Source of the DNA: Microbacterium oxydans
GTDB taxonomy: Bacteria > Actinomycetota > Actinomycetes > Actinomycetales > Microbacteriaceae
Direction of reading: 5' to 3'
NCBI RefSeq assembly: GCF_006540085.1
Contig: NZ_BJOG01000007.1
Location: 1-64,000 of the forward strand
DNA: 64,000 bases
Positions within the stretch are counted from its first letter, which is position 1. Each line of letters starts with the position of its first letter. The notes under the pieces are model-generated. The model saw only the letters and a list, made by a program, of their open reading frames with translations, was not told the DNA's origin and did not search any database. Positions 21,701 to 30,305 of the stretch are shown piece by piece. Position numbers and translations under genes: made by a program.

Positions 21701-22737
21701 ACCACCATCCCGTACTGCTCGCTGAATCGGACATCACCCTCGGCCATGTCGCGCATGTCCTGGACGTCGCTGCGGAACATCAGGCCCCGCTCGATGCCCA
21801 TGCCGAACGCGAAGCCGCTGTATTCCTCCGGGTCGATCCCGGCCGCGCGCAGCACGTTCGGGTTGACCATGCCGCAGCCGCCCCACTCGATCCAGCGCGC
21901 ACCGCCCTTGAAGGTGGGGTGCCACAGATCGAGCTCGGCGGACGGCTCGGTGAAGGGGAAGTAGTTGGTGCGGAAGCGCGTCTTGGCCTCGGGGCCGAAG
22001 AGCAGCTTCGCGAAGTGGTCGAGCGTGCCCTTGAGGTGCGCCATCGTGATGCCCTTGTCGATCACGAGTCCCTCGAACTGCGTGAACACCGGCAGGTGCG
22101 TGGCGTCGAACTCGTCGGTGCGATACACCCGGCCGGGGCACAGCACGTAGATGGGCACCTCGCGGTCGAGCATCGAGCGCACCTGCACCGGGCTCGTGTG
22201 CGTGCGCATCACGAGGTGACGCGAGGGCGGGTCCACGTAGAACGTGTCCTGCTCCTGGCGTGCGGGGTGGTCCACATCGAAGTTCAGTGCGTCGAAGTTG
22301 AACCACTCGTGCTCGAGCTCCGGTCCCTCCGCGATCTCCCAGCCCATGCCGACGAAGATGTCGCACACCTGGTCCTGCAGGAGCGTGAGCGGATGGCGGG
22401 CGCCGACGCGCGTGCGCGAGGGAAGAGCCGTGATGTCGATCCGCTCCGCTTCGAGACGTGCGGCGACCTCGGCGGCGGCAAGCTCCGCTTCCTTGGCGGC
22501 GAGCGCCTGTGTCACCTGCCCGCGTCCCTGGCCCACGAGCTTGCCGAATGCGGCCTTGTTCTCGGGAGCGACCTGGCGCATCGAGGCGTTCAGTACCGCG
22601 AGCGGCGATCCGTCGGCGACGTGTGCGGCGCGGGCCGCTTTCAGCTCGGCGGTGTCGGCGGCTGCGGCGATCGCCGCGAGGGCATCGGCAACAGCGGACT
22701 CGACCGCTTCCGGGGTGATTTCAGGAGACTCTGACAC
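21697..22737 (-). CDS. pheS: Phenylalanine--tRNA ligase alpha subunit
   Basis: Catalytic alpha subunit of PheRS, 346 aa, class II synthetase. Motif 2 is in FRTNYFPFTEPSAELD and motif 3 near GFAFGMGIERGLMF at the C-terminus; the N-terminal helical arm (to about residue 90) binds tRNA. The start is a GTG at 22737; TAGACT lies eight bases upstream, so the transcript has almost no leader and no T-box or leader peptide controls it. Confidence 0.96.
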   Translation of the reverse strand: MSESPEITPEAVESAVADALAAIAAAADTAELKAARAAHVADGSPLAVLNASMRQVAPENKAAFGKLVGQGRGQVTQALAAKEAELAAAEVAARLEAERIDITALPSRTRVGARHPLTLLQDQVCDIFVGMGWEIAEGPELEHEWFNFDALNFDVDHPARQEQDTFYVDPPSRHLVMRTHTSPVQVRSMLDREVPIYVLCPGRVYRTDEFDATHLPVFTQFEGLVIDKGITMAHLKGTLDHFAKLLFGPEAKTRFRTNYFPFTEPSAELDLWHPTFKGGARWIEWGGCGMVNPNVLRAAGIDPEEYSGFAFGMGIERGLMFRSDVQDMRDMAEGDVRFSEQYGMVV

Positions 22738-22779
22738 GAGAATCGAGTCTACCGGGGGCGTGCGGGTCCCTTTCGCGGA

Positions 22780-23682
22780 TCAGCGCGCCTTCTCGGACCC
22801 ATCTCCCTGCAGCACGATGAGCGAGGTGTTGGTCTCGCCTCCGTGCTGGCGGGGATCCGGCACCGCAGGCCCTGCCTTCGGCGAGCGCTTGGCACGCTTC
22901 TGCAGGCGGTAGGCGATGTAGGAGAGCAGGAGACACACGGCCACGTACATCGATCCGCCGACGATCGCCGCCGGGATCAGCGGGGAGCCGTAGGGCGCCT
23001 GGTTGCCGATCTGGTTGATGACGTAGAGGAGCTCCTTGTACGTGATGATGAAGCCGAGCGCGGTGTCCTTGAGCGCCACGACGAGCTGCGCGATGATCAC
23101 CGGCATCATGGCCCGGACGGCCTGCGGGATCAGGATGAAGTACATCACCCCGGTCTTCCGCAGTCCGATCGCGTAGCCGGCCTCCTTCTGCCCGCGCGGC
23201 AGCGACTCGATCCCGGCACGGAGCACCTCGGCGAGCACGGAGCCGTTGTAGACGATGAGGGCGATCACGACGGCCCAGTACGGCGGCATCTTCACGCCGA
23301 TCACCGGAAGGCCGTAGTACAGCAGCATCATCAGGATGAGCACGGGCACCGCTCGCAGCACCTCGATGATCCACCGGACCGGCTCACGCACCCAGGCGTG
23401 CTCCGAGAGGCGGCCGATGCCGAGAAGGAAACCGAGGACGATGGATCCGACGCCGGCGACCGCGAACGCGGCCAGCGTGGCCAGCAGGCCTTCGCCGAAG
23501 CGGACCCAGACCGCGGAGAACGTGAAGATGTTCCACTTCTCTGCGGAGAACTGCCCGGTGGCGAACAGCCTCCACACCACCCAGCCGAGCACCGCGAGGA
23601 CCACGAGCACCGTGGCGACTCCGATGAGCCTGTTGCGGGCGACGGCACGGGGGCCGGGGACGTCGAAAAGGACGGAACTCAT
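22780..23682 (-). CDS. gluD: Glutamate ABC transporter permease (GluD-like)
   Basis: Second membrane subunit of a polar amino acid importer, 300 aa. Five to six helices and the permease motif EVLRAGIESLPRGQKEAGYAIGL (EAA loop that contacts the ATPase). The C-terminal tail after KRAKRSPKAG is hydrophilic. The ATG at 23682 overlaps the gluC stop by 4 bp; the frame is open further upstream but that part is not permease-like. Order gluA-gluB-gluC-gluD matches Corynebacterium glutamicum. Confidence 0.9.
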   Translation of the reverse strand: MSSVLFDVPGPRAVARNRLIGVATVLVVLAVLGWVVWRLFATGQFSAEKWNIFTFSAVWVRFGEGLLATLAAFAVAGVGSIVLGFLLGIGRLSEHAWVREPVRWIIEVLRAVPVLILMMLLYYGLPVIGVKMPPYWAVVIALIVYNGSVLAEVLRAGIESLPRGQKEAGYAIGLRKTGVMYFILIPQAVRAMMPVIIAQLVVALKDTALGFIITYKELLYVINQIGNQAPYGSPLIPAAIVGGSMYVAVCLLLSYIAYRLQKRAKRSPKAGPAVPDPRQHGGETNTSLIVLQGDGSEKAR

Positions 23683-24326
23683 CGCGCGATCCTCCACTTG
23701 TTCTCGAGAACGCGCTGCACCCAGGCGAGCAGCAGCACCAGCACCACGAACAGGACCATGACCCACAGGAGCACGACGAGCGCGTTCTCACCGCGTTCGC
23801 TGAGCGCCGCGCGGATGGTGCCGAGGTTGACGACCGAGAACCCTGCGGCCACCGTGGTGTTCTTCATGAGGGCGATGAGCACGCTCATCATGGGCGGGAC
23901 GACGGAGCGCGTCGCCTGCGGCAGCACCACGTAGCGCATGACCTGGCCGAAGTTCAGGCCGATCGCCCGTGCGGCTTCCGCCTGGCCGACCGGCACGGTG
24001 TTGATGCCGGCTCGCAGCGCCTCCGCCACATAGGTCGCGGTGTAGATGCCGAGCGCGATCACGGCCAGCAGCAGGGAGTTCACCCGCTCCCCCAGCAGGA
24101 TCGGAAGGCAGAAGGCGAAGAAGAACATGACCAGGGTCAGCGGTGTGTTGCGGATCCAGTTCACGTACACGCCACCGACGGCGCGGGCGATCGGAACCGG
24201 CGAGACACGTGCGGCCCCGACGATGAGTCCGAGGACCAGCGCGATGATGCCGCCGCCGAGGAACAGCACGATGGTTCCCCACAGTGCCTCTCCCCAGAGG
24301 TCGAGGTGGTCGGAGATGACTCCCAC
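23679..24326 (-). CDS. gluC: Glutamate ABC transporter permease (GluC-like)
   Basis: First membrane subunit, 215 aa, with the EAA-loop motif EALRAGINTVPVGQAEAARAIGL and about five helices. The GTG at 24326 is preceded by AGGAG at a five-base distance and gives the family length; the longer open frame runs into gluB. A strong GC hairpin lies between gluB and this gene. Confidence 0.9.
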   Translation of the reverse strand: MGVISDHLDLWGEALWGTIVLFLGGGIIALVLGLIVGAARVSPVPIARAVGGVYVNWIRNTPLTLVMFFFAFCLPILLGERVNSLLLAVIALGIYTATYVAEALRAGINTVPVGQAEAARAIGLNFGQVMRYVVLPQATRSVVPPMMSVLIALMKNTTVAAGFSVVNLGTIRAALSERGENALVVLLWVMVLFVVLVLLLAWVQRVLENKWRIAR

Positions 24327-24369
24327 TGCTGCTCCTGTCGATTCGGGTTCTCGAAAGTGTCCTGCATGA

Positions 24370-24400
24370 GCGGGGCGGCCGACCATGCCGACCGCCCCGC
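24370..24400 (-). other. Intercistronic hairpin between gluB and gluC
   Basis: Perfect 9-bp stem (gcggggcgg / ccgccccgc) with a 13-base loop, six bases after the gluB stop codon, and no T-run after it. Hairpins in this position usually protect the mRNA of the abundant binding protein or let only part of the transcripts continue into the permease genes. Confidence 0.7.
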
Positions 24401-24405
24401 GGAGA

Positions 24406-25323
24406 TCAACCGACCGGGTCGACCTCGGGCTGCGTCGCCTTGACGCCGGAGGCACCGAGGTTGTTGTCGAAGATCTGCTGCCAGATCTCGCCACCGTCGG
24501 TCAGCTGCGTGTTGAAGTACTCCACGAGGGCGTCGTCACCCTTGGCGACGCCGATGCCGTAGCGCTCCTCGCTGAAGGGCTCACCGACGACCTTGAGGTT
24601 GTCCGGGTCCTGAGCCGCGTAGCCGATGAGGATCGCCTCATCGGTGGTGACCGCGTCCACCTGGCCGTTCTTCAGGTCCTCGACGCACTTCGAGTACGTG
24701 TCGTACTCCTTGGTGGGCACGTCGGGGTAGTTCGTCTTGATGTTCTGGATCGGCGTCGAGCCGGTCGCCGAGCAGACGGTCGTCGAGGAGTCGAGGTCGT
24801 CGACGCTCTTGATATCGCTGTCAGCTGCCACGAGGAGGCCCTGACCGGTGACGAAGTACGGACCGGCGAAGGAGATCTGCTCCTTGCGCTTGTCGGTGAT
24901 GGAGTAGGTGCCGACGTAGTAGTCGATGTCGCCGTTCACGATGGCCTGCTCGCGGTTCGCGGAGGCGATCGCCTGGAACTCGATCTTCTCCGGGTCGACA
25001 CCGAGCGATGCCGCCATCCAGCGGGCGATGTCGACGTCGAATCCGGTGCGGTCACCGGTCACGGGGTCGAGGTAGCCGAGACCGGGCTGGTCCTCCTTGA
25101 CGCCGACCTTGATCTTTCCGGACGACTCGATCCGGTCGAACGTCGGGCTGCCGTCGATGCTGACGTCGGTCAGGACGGTCCAGGGCGTGCTGCTGGAGGA
25201 GTCACCTTCGTCGCCGCCTTCCGGGGCCCCCGTGCTGGACGGGGTTCCGCTGTTGCAGGCGGTGAGCGTCAGCAGCGCGGCTGCCGCGATTCCGATGCCT
25301 GCCAGTGTCCGTGTGCGTCGCAT
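24406..25323 (-). CDS. gluB: Glutamate ABC transporter substrate-binding lipoprotein
   Basis: Lipid-anchored solute-binding protein, 305 aa. The signal peptide ends in the lipobox LTAC (Cys23), followed by a Gly/Ser/Pro-rich linker and the family 3 amino-acid-binding fold (IKVGVKEDQPGLGYLDPVTGDRTGFDVDIARWMAASLG). Cys residues in TTVCSATGS and YSKCVEDL may form the disulfide found in this family. Start ATG at 25323 is preceded by AAGGAGA. Ligand glutamate is inferred from gluABCD order and family resemblance; aspartate or glutamine are possible. Confidence 0.92.
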   Translation of the reverse strand: MRRTRTLAGIGIAAAALLTLTACNSGTPSSTGAPEGGDEGDSSSSTPWTVLTDVSIDGSPTFDRIESSGKIKVGVKEDQPGLGYLDPVTGDRTGFDVDIARWMAASLGVDPEKIEFQAIASANREQAIVNGDIDYYVGTYSITDKRKEQISFAGPYFVTGQGLLVAADSDIKSVDDLDSSTTVCSATGSTPIQNIKTNYPDVPTKEYDTYSKCVEDLKNGQVDAVTTDEAILIGYAAQDPDNLKVVGEPFSEERYGIGVAKGDDALVEYFNTQLTDGGEIWQQIFDNNLGASGVKATQPEVDPVG

Positions 25324-25335
25324 GTGCGTCTCCTT

Positions 25336-25381
25336 CGTGTGCTGTGTGTGCAGGGTCTGTGTGTGAGTGTGTGAGTGTGCG
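25336..25381. repeat. GT-rich low-complexity stretch between gluA and gluB
   Basis: The whole intercistronic gap is made of GT/GAGT runs on the plus strand (CA-rich, unstructured in the mRNA). It sits just before the gluB ribosome-binding site, where an unstructured A/C-rich leader would favour translation of the binding protein. Confidence 0.7.
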
Positions 25382-25387
25382 GGCGCG

Positions 25388-26137
25388 TCAGTGCGTGAGG
25401 AGCTTCGAGAGGAAGTCCTTGGCGCGATCGCTCTTCGGGTGCGTGAAGAACTCCTCGGGAGTCGCCTCCTCCACGATCCGTCCGTCCGCCATGAACACGA
25501 CGCGGTCGGCGGCCTTGCGCGCGAAGCCCATCTCGTGCGTGACGACGATCATCGTCATCCCGTCCTGGGCGAGTTCGACCATGACGTCGAGCACCTCGTT
25601 GATCATCTCGGGGTCGAGCGCACTGGTGGGCTCGTCGAACAGCATCACCTTGGGCTGCATCGCGAGAGCGCGGGCGATGGCCACGCGCTGCTGCTGACCA
25701 CCGGAGAGCTGGGCAGGGAGCTTCGAGGCCTGCTGGGCCACGCCGACGCGCTCGAGCAGCATCATCGCCTCCTTCTCGGCGTCGGCCTTCTTGATGCCGC
25801 GCACCTTGATCGGTCCGAGAGTCACGTTCTCGAGGATCGTGAGGTGGGCGAAGAGGTTGAACGACTGGAAGACCATGCCGACGTCGGCGCGCAGATGAGC
25901 CAGGCCCTTGCCCTCGGCCGGGAGCTCCTTGCCGTCGATGCGGATGCTCCCGCTGGTGATCGTCTCCAAGCGGTTGATCGTGCGGCACAGTGTCGACTTC
26001 CCAGAGCCGGACGGGCCGATCACGACGACGACCTCCCCCGAGTTCACGGTCAGATCGATGTCGGTGAGCGCCTGGAAGTCGCCGTAGTGCTTCTGGACGT
26101 TCTCGACCACGACGAGCGGGGTATCAGAGGTCATCAT
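25388..26137 (-). CDS. gluA: Glutamate ABC transporter ATPase
   Basis: ATP-binding subunit of the importer, 249 aa. Walker [10 protein letters not shown]-loop MVFQSFNLF, signature [16 protein letters not shown], Walker [13 protein letters not shown] and the switch His in VVTHEMGFA are all present. Two consecutive ATG codons exist; the first (26137) is supported by TAGTTT (26149-26144) six bases upstream. First gene of the operon gluABCD. Confidence 0.95.
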   Translation of the reverse strand: MMTSDTPLVVVENVQKHYGDFQALTDIDLTVNSGEVVVVIGPSGSGKSTLCRTINRLETITSGSIRIDGKELPAEGKGLAHLRADVGMVFQSFNLFAHLTILENVTLGPIKVRGIKKADAEKEAMMLLERVGVAQQASKLPAQLSGGQQQRVAIARALAMQPKVMLFDEPTSALDPEMINEVLDVMVELAQDGMTMIVVTHEMGFARKAADRVVFMADGRIVEEATPEEFFTHPKSDRAKDFLSKLLTH

Positions 26138-26388
26138 TTCTCCAAACTAGCCACGTCGGGCGCGGGTCTCCAGGCACCTCGGTGAGATTTACACGTTCGT
26201 AATCACCTGATCGCGGCACCAATGCTGCTGTGCATGGGTACCCCGCGGCCCGCCCCCACGGGCCGCGGAATCGTCCTGCTGCGATGCCCCAACGACAGTT
26301 GTGCAGCAGGCGACGATCGTGCGCGATCGACCTCACAATGGCAGAGCGCCGGCCCCGCTGTCAGACTTCTTGAGGATTTCTTGAGCAG
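26138..26388. promoter_or_regulatory. Intergenic region upstream of gluA
   Basis: About 250 bp without a gene. It holds the gluA -10 box TAGTTT (26149-26144), a GlnR-box-like element on the minus strand (ATTAC-6 bases-GTAAA, 26203-26188), and a perfect GC hairpin at 26243-26268. A short plus-strand open frame at 26222-26410 runs through the hairpin and is not believed. Confidence 0.5.
26243..26268 (-). terminator. GC hairpin after the TAXI-lipoprotein operon
   Basis: Perfect 10-bp stem ccgcggcccg / cgggccgcgg with a 6-base loop, about 120 bp after the stop of the TAXI gene and 105 bp before gluA. No T-run. It probably ends the two-component operon and separates it from gluABCD. Confidence 0.6.
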
Positions 26389-27351
26389 TCAACCGCGCAG
26401 GTCGCGGTAGTAGTCGATCGCACCATCGTGGAGAGGGACCGGACCGGTGAAGATCGCCGAGCGCCGATCCAGCAGCGCCGCGGTCGGCACCTCCCCCGCG
26501 ATGCGCAGTCGCGCGTCGAAGAGCCCGGCCAGGACATCGTGCACGACGGCATCCGGCGTGGACGCGGCGGTGACGAGATAGTTGGGAACGGCCATCGTCG
26601 GCGCGGAGTCCGGCAGGCCGTATGTCCCCGCGGGGACATCGGCCTGCCGATAGGCATGCGAGTACCGTTCGTTCACGGCATTGACCCACTCGGGCTCGAT
26701 CGGGAGCAGACGCACCGGAGCCCGCGAGGACAGTTCGGCCACGCCGGGAGTGGGCAGGCCCCCCACCCAGAAGAAGCCGTCGATCTCACCACGCTCCATC
26801 GCACCGATCGACGCGCTGAGGTCGAGCTGGGGGTCGCGGACGGAATCGAGCGCGACGCCTGCCGCGTCGAGCACTCGGCCGGCGATCACGTTGACGCCGG
26901 AGTTCTCGGCGCCGAGGGAGATGGTGCGGCCGGCAAGATCGCCGATGTCGTCGATGTCCGAATCCCCCCGCACCACGACCTGAACGTACTCGTCGTACAG
27001 GCGGGCGAGAGCCTCCACCTCCAACGGCCGCTCGAAGGCGCCGGTGCCCGACACCGCGTCGGCGGCGGCATCCCCCTGCGCGAATCCGAGCAGGGCCTCG
27101 CCCGAACTCACCCGCAGCAGGTTGTCGACCGATCCCGCGGTCTCCTGCGCGACCATCCGGAGGTCGAGCCGGTCCGACAGCTCTTCCGCCAGGTGGCTGC
27201 CGTAGTCGTAGTACACACCGGTCGAGCCCCCGCTGGCGATCGCGTACTCGACGTCGCTCCACTCGTCGGAGCGAGGGACGCACGCGGTCAACCCGGTCAG
27301 CAGCACGAACGCGAGTCCTCCCGCGAGAAGTCCCCTGGCGGCCGACCTCAT
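26389..27351 (-). CDS. TAXI family solute-binding lipoprotein
   Basis: Secreted lipoprotein of 320 aa: signal peptide with lipobox LTAC (Cys24), then the TAXI (TRAP-associated extracytoplasmic immunogenic) fold, with IASGGSTGVYYDYGSHLAEEL near the N-terminus and QETAGSVDNLLRVSSGEALLGFAQGD, ISLGAENSGVNVIAGRVL further on. TAXI proteins normally feed a 4TM-12TM TRAP permease, but none is present; instead the gene overlaps the sensor kinase gene by 4 bp. It may present a ligand to that kinase. The ligand is unknown (C4-dicarboxylates, amino acids and others are used by relatives). Confidence 0.88.
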   Translation of the reverse strand: MRSAARGLLAGGLAFVLLTGLTACVPRSDEWSDVEYAIASGGSTGVYYDYGSHLAEELSDRLDLRMVAQETAGSVDNLLRVSSGEALLGFAQGDAAADAVSGTGAFERPLEVEALARLYDEYVQVVVRGDSDIDDIGDLAGRTISLGAENSGVNVIAGRVLDAAGVALDSVRDPQLDLSASIGAMERGEIDGFFWVGGLPTPGVAELSSRAPVRLLPIEPEWVNAVNERYSHAYRQADVPAGTYGLPDSAPTMAVPNYLVTAASTPDAVVHDVLAGLFDARLRIAGEVPTAALLDRRSAIFTGPVPLHDGAIDYYRDLRG

Positions 27352-28724
27352 GGCGTGGACCCGTCGTGCAGGACGAGCGCGACCTCGAGTCCGCCACCCT
27401 GCGCCGAAGAGACCGCCAGCTCTCCCCCGATCGTCTCCAGCAGATCGCTCGCGATCGCCAGCCCGAGTCCTGACCCCGGTGTGTCCCCGGTGTCGGCGTT
27501 GCGCCAGAACCGGTCGGTCGCCGCAGCTGCCTGCTCGTCGGTGAGGCCCGGGCCGTGATCGCGGACCGTGATCCGACAGACGCTTCCTTCCCGTCTCGCC
27601 CCGATCTCGATGTGCGCCCCCTCGGGCGAGAACTTCACAGCATTGTCGATCACGGCATCCAGCGCGCTCTCCACGATCGTGCGGTCGGTCACGCTCATCA
27701 CCGATGACACACCGGTGGAGCGCAGCCCGACTCCGCGCTGAGCCGCGACATCGCGCCATGCTTCCCGGCGACGAGCGGCCAGAGTCGCCAGATCCACAGC
27801 GGAGATGGTCGAGTCGCCACGGCCGCCGCGCGCGAGGCCGAGAAGTGTCTCGAGGATGCGGGTCATCCGGCGCCCCTCCTCCCTCGTCTCCTCGACGTCG
27901 CCCTGCCACTCGTCGCCGAGTCCCGTCGCCAGATGCTCCACTCTCAGGAGCAGAGCATTGAGGGGGTTGCGCAGTTCGTGTGAGGCGTTGAGCGCGAACT
28001 CCTGCTGCCTCGTCATCACCCGTTCGATCTCGTCGGCCATGCCGTTGAACACCTGCGCCATGCGGCGGAGCTCCGGCGGACCGTCGTCCGCAGCAACGCG
28101 CGCGTCCATCTCGCCGCGCTCGATCGCGACCATGGCCTCGTCGAGTCGGCGCACCGGCGAGAGCACCCAACGCGCGAGCCGGAACACCAGGAGCACGCCG
28201 AGCGCGATGAGCACGCCCGCGATCGCCGAGATGAGCAGGAGCTGGTGCAGGATCGCGGCGCGCGGAGCCGCCACATCTCCGGCGACGAGCACGGCGCCTA
28301 TCACGTCACCGTCATCGAACACCGGCTCGGCCAATGCGGAATCCGAGACGCTCCACGGGAACACCACCGTCGGCTGCTCAGCTCGTCGACCGGAGAGCGC
28401 CAGCTTGACGCGCTCGGCATCGTCTTCGCGAAGCACCGCCGGGTCCTGATCCGCTGCGGCCCACACGCCGCCCCCGAGATCGAACACGGTCACCTCGATC
28501 CCGTAGACCTCGCGGAACCGCTCCACCTCCGCCTCGATCACGGCAGCACTGCCGGAACGCAGAGCCTGGCGCGCGCTCGTGACGAAGTAGCCGAGGTCGC
28601 CGATCTGCTGCGCATAGAAGGCCTGCTGCACGCTCTGGGCGGCGCTCCACCCCGCGGCACCGCCGAGTCCGGCCAGGATCGCGACGAGCGGTATCAGGAA
28701 CACGAGGATGAGGCGACGACGCAC
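27348..28724 (-). CDS. Sensor histidine kinase
   Basis: Membrane-bound two-component kinase, 458 aa. Helix 1 about residues 5-25, an extracytoplasmic sensor region about 30-155, helix 2 about 160-182, HAMP about 185-235, dimerisation/phosphoacceptor domain with His249 in NASHELRNPL, and the ATPase domain (N box near DAVIDNAVKF, G boxes RDHGPGLTD and GSGLGLAI). Starts at a GTG three bases after the response-regulator stop codon. The layout resembles TctE-like kinases that work with tricarboxylate-type binding proteins. Confidence 0.93.
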   Translation of the reverse strand: MRRRLILVFLIPLVAILAGLGGAAGWSAAQSVQQAFYAQQIGDLGYFVTSARQALRSGSAAVIEAEVERFREVYGIEVTVFDLGGGVWAAADQDPAVLREDDAERVKLALSGRRAEQPTVVFPWSVSDSALAEPVFDDGDVIGAVLVAGDVAAPRAAILHQLLLISAIAGVLIALGVLLVFRLARWVLSPVRRLDEAMVAIERGEMDARVAADDGPPELRRMAQVFNGMADEIERVMTRQQEFALNASHELRNPLNALLLRVEHLATGLGDEWQGDVEETREEGRRMTRILETLLGLARGGRGDSTISAVDLATLAARRREAWRDVAAQRGVGLRSTGVSSVMSVTDRTIVESALDAVIDNAVKFSPEGAHIEIGARREGSVCRITVRDHGPGLTDEQAAAATDRFWRNADTGDTPGSGLGLAIASDLLETIGGELAVSSAQGGGLEVALVLHDGSTP

Positions 28725-28727
28725 GAC

Positions 28728-29399
28728 TCAGGACCCTGCCAGCCGATAGCCGACCCCGCGGACCGTCTCGATGACCCCGCGGACCCCGGTCTTCTTCCTG
28801 ATCGCCCCGACGTGCACCTCCAGAGAATGGCCGAATCCTCGCCAGTCGGTGTTCCACACCTCGCGGATCAGCCGGTCCTTCGGCACCGCCACTCCCGGGT
28901 AGCGGGCCAGGACGGCGATGATGTCGAACTCCTTGCGCGTGAGGTCGATGGCCGCGCCGTCGACCAGCACCTGGCGAGCGATCAGATCGACCTGCACGCC
29001 GCCTCCGTGGAGCAGGACGCGCGCATCCGCCTCGGGCCTCATCGGCCTGGATCGCCGTGTCACCGCCTCGATCCGCGCCAGGAGCTCGTGCACATCGTAG
29101 GGCTTCACCACGAAGTCATCGGCTCCGGCGCGGAGCCCTTTGATGCGCTCCGCGACCTGGCTGCGGGCGGTCACGATCACGATCGGGACCTCGGAGCGGC
29201 CCCTGATCCGGCGACACAGGTCGACCCCGTCGACGTCGGGCAGGCCGAGATCGAGCAGCACCACCTCGGTGTCCGCTCCGAGAAGACCCAGTGCAGACGC
29301 TCCATCCGCCGCGCGGACGGTCGCGTACCCGGACCGGGCGAGAAACGCCTCCAGTGCGCCTGCGACCCGGTCGTCGTCTTCGACGATCAGAATCCTCAT
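28728..29399 (-). CDS. OmpR-family response regulator
   Basis: Two-component regulator, 223 aa. Receiver domain residues 1-115 with acidic pocket EDD (7-9), phosphoacceptor Asp50 in VVLLDLGLPD and Lys99 in VVKPYD. The C-terminal winged helix (about 125-223) is of OmpR/PhoB type and ends IETVRGVGYRL. It begins the operon with the kinase and the TAXI lipoprotein. Targets are unknown; the divergent or neighbouring genes show no repeated operator that I could see. Confidence 0.93.
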   Translation of the reverse strand: MRILIVEDDDRVAGALEAFLARSGYATVRAADGASALGLLGADTEVVLLDLGLPDVDGVDLCRRIRGRSEVPIVIVTARSQVAERIKGLRAGADDFVVKPYDVHELLARIEAVTRRSRPMRPEADARVLLHGGGVQVDLIARQVLVDGAAIDLTRKEFDIIAVLARYPGVAVPKDRLIREVWNTDWRGFGHSLEVHVGAIRKKTGVRGVIETVRGVGYRLAGS

Positions 29400-29435
29400 C
29401 GACTCCGCTTCCCGCTTCCCCCGGCGTCCGTCACC

Positions 29436-30248
29436 TCAGTCGACGGACGTCGCCCGCTGAGCGAATGCGCTTTCATACAGGCAGACGCTGGCGGCCGTCG
29501 CCAGATTGAGCGACTCGGCTCGGCCGAAGATCGGAAGCTTGAGCACGCGGTCCGCGAGATCCAGCGCCTCGTCTTCGAGTCCGCGCGCCTCGTTGCCGAA
29601 GAGCCATCCCGTCGGCTCGGCCAGCACGCCCTCCGCGCGCGCTTCCAGCAGGTCATCGCCCTTCACGTCCGCCGCGAGGATGCGCAGACCTGCGGCGTGA
29701 GCACGCTTCACGACTTCGGCGAGGTCGCCCCCGACCGAGACGGGAAGGTGGAACAGGGACCCTGTGGTCGCGCGCACCACCTTCGGGTTGTACGGATCGA
29801 CGGTGCGACCGGTCAGGACGACGGCATCCGCACCCGCGGCATCCGCTGCCCGGATGATCGTGCCGAGGTTCCCTGGATCCCGCACCTCCTCGCAGATCGC
29901 CACCAGTCGCGGCGAGGCGTCGAAGATGTCGCGCACCGACGTCGGCGTCTGCTGCACGACGGCGACGAGGCCTTGCGGTGTGACGGTGTCGGCCATGGCG
30001 TTGAGCACGTACTCGGTGACGTACTCGACCTCGATGTCCGCCTCTGCGGCCTTCGCGCGGATGTCGGGGTGCCGCTCCCAGCCGTTCGGCGTCGCGAAGA
30101 GCTCGACGATCGCCTCGGGACGGTAGGTGAGCGCCTCGCGCACCGACTGCGGGCCCTCCAGAAGGAACAGGCCTGTCTCAGTCCTCGCGCTGCGTTTGGT
30201 CAGCTTCGCGACAGCACGGACTCGGGGCGAACGGGGGTTCTCCAGCAC
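29436..30248 (-). CDS. TrmH/SpoU family RNA methyltransferase
   Basis: SPOUT-class 2'-O-ribose methyltransferase for rRNA or tRNA, 270 aa. An N-terminal substrate-binding domain (about 1-100) is followed by the knotted catalytic domain: motif 1 EEVRDPGNLGTIIRAADAAGADAV, motif 2 WLFGNEARGL and motif 3 PIFGRAESLNLATAASVCLYE. The start was set to the GTG at 30248 because TAGACT (30260-30255) lies exactly six bases before it; a GTG at 30254 would touch the -10 box. The gene is separate from the RR operon by 36 bp. Confidence 0.9.
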   Translation of the reverse strand: MLENPRSPRVRAVAKLTKRSARTETGLFLLEGPQSVREALTYRPEAIVELFATPNGWERHPDIRAKAAEADIEVEYVTEYVLNAMADTVTPQGLVAVVQQTPTSVRDIFDASPRLVAICEEVRDPGNLGTIIRAADAAGADAVVLTGRTVDPYNPKVVRATTGSLFHLPVSVGGDLAEVVKRAHAAGLRILAADVKGDDLLEARAEGVLAEPTGWLFGNEARGLEDEALDLADRVLKLPIFGRAESLNLATAASVCLYESAFAQRATSVD

Positions 30249-30254
30249 GATCAC

Positions 30255-30299
30255 AGTCTAGGGAACGCACGGCCCTCTCCCGCACCATCCGGGTAGGGT
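30255..30299. promoter_or_regulatory. Divergent leaderless promoters of trmH-like and DUF2809 genes
   Basis: TAGACT (minus, 30260-30255) and TAGGGT (plus, 30294-30299) each sit exactly six bases from their start codon (GTG 30248 and ATG 30306). The two promoters share a 57-bp gap. Confidence 0.6.
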
Positions 30300-30305
30300 G
30301 CCTGC

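Noticed and set aside
26222..26410. 62-codon plus-strand frame upstream of gluA
   Set aside because: It reads through the perfect GC hairpin and into the opposite end of the TAXI gene, has no ribosome-binding site and no family resemblance.
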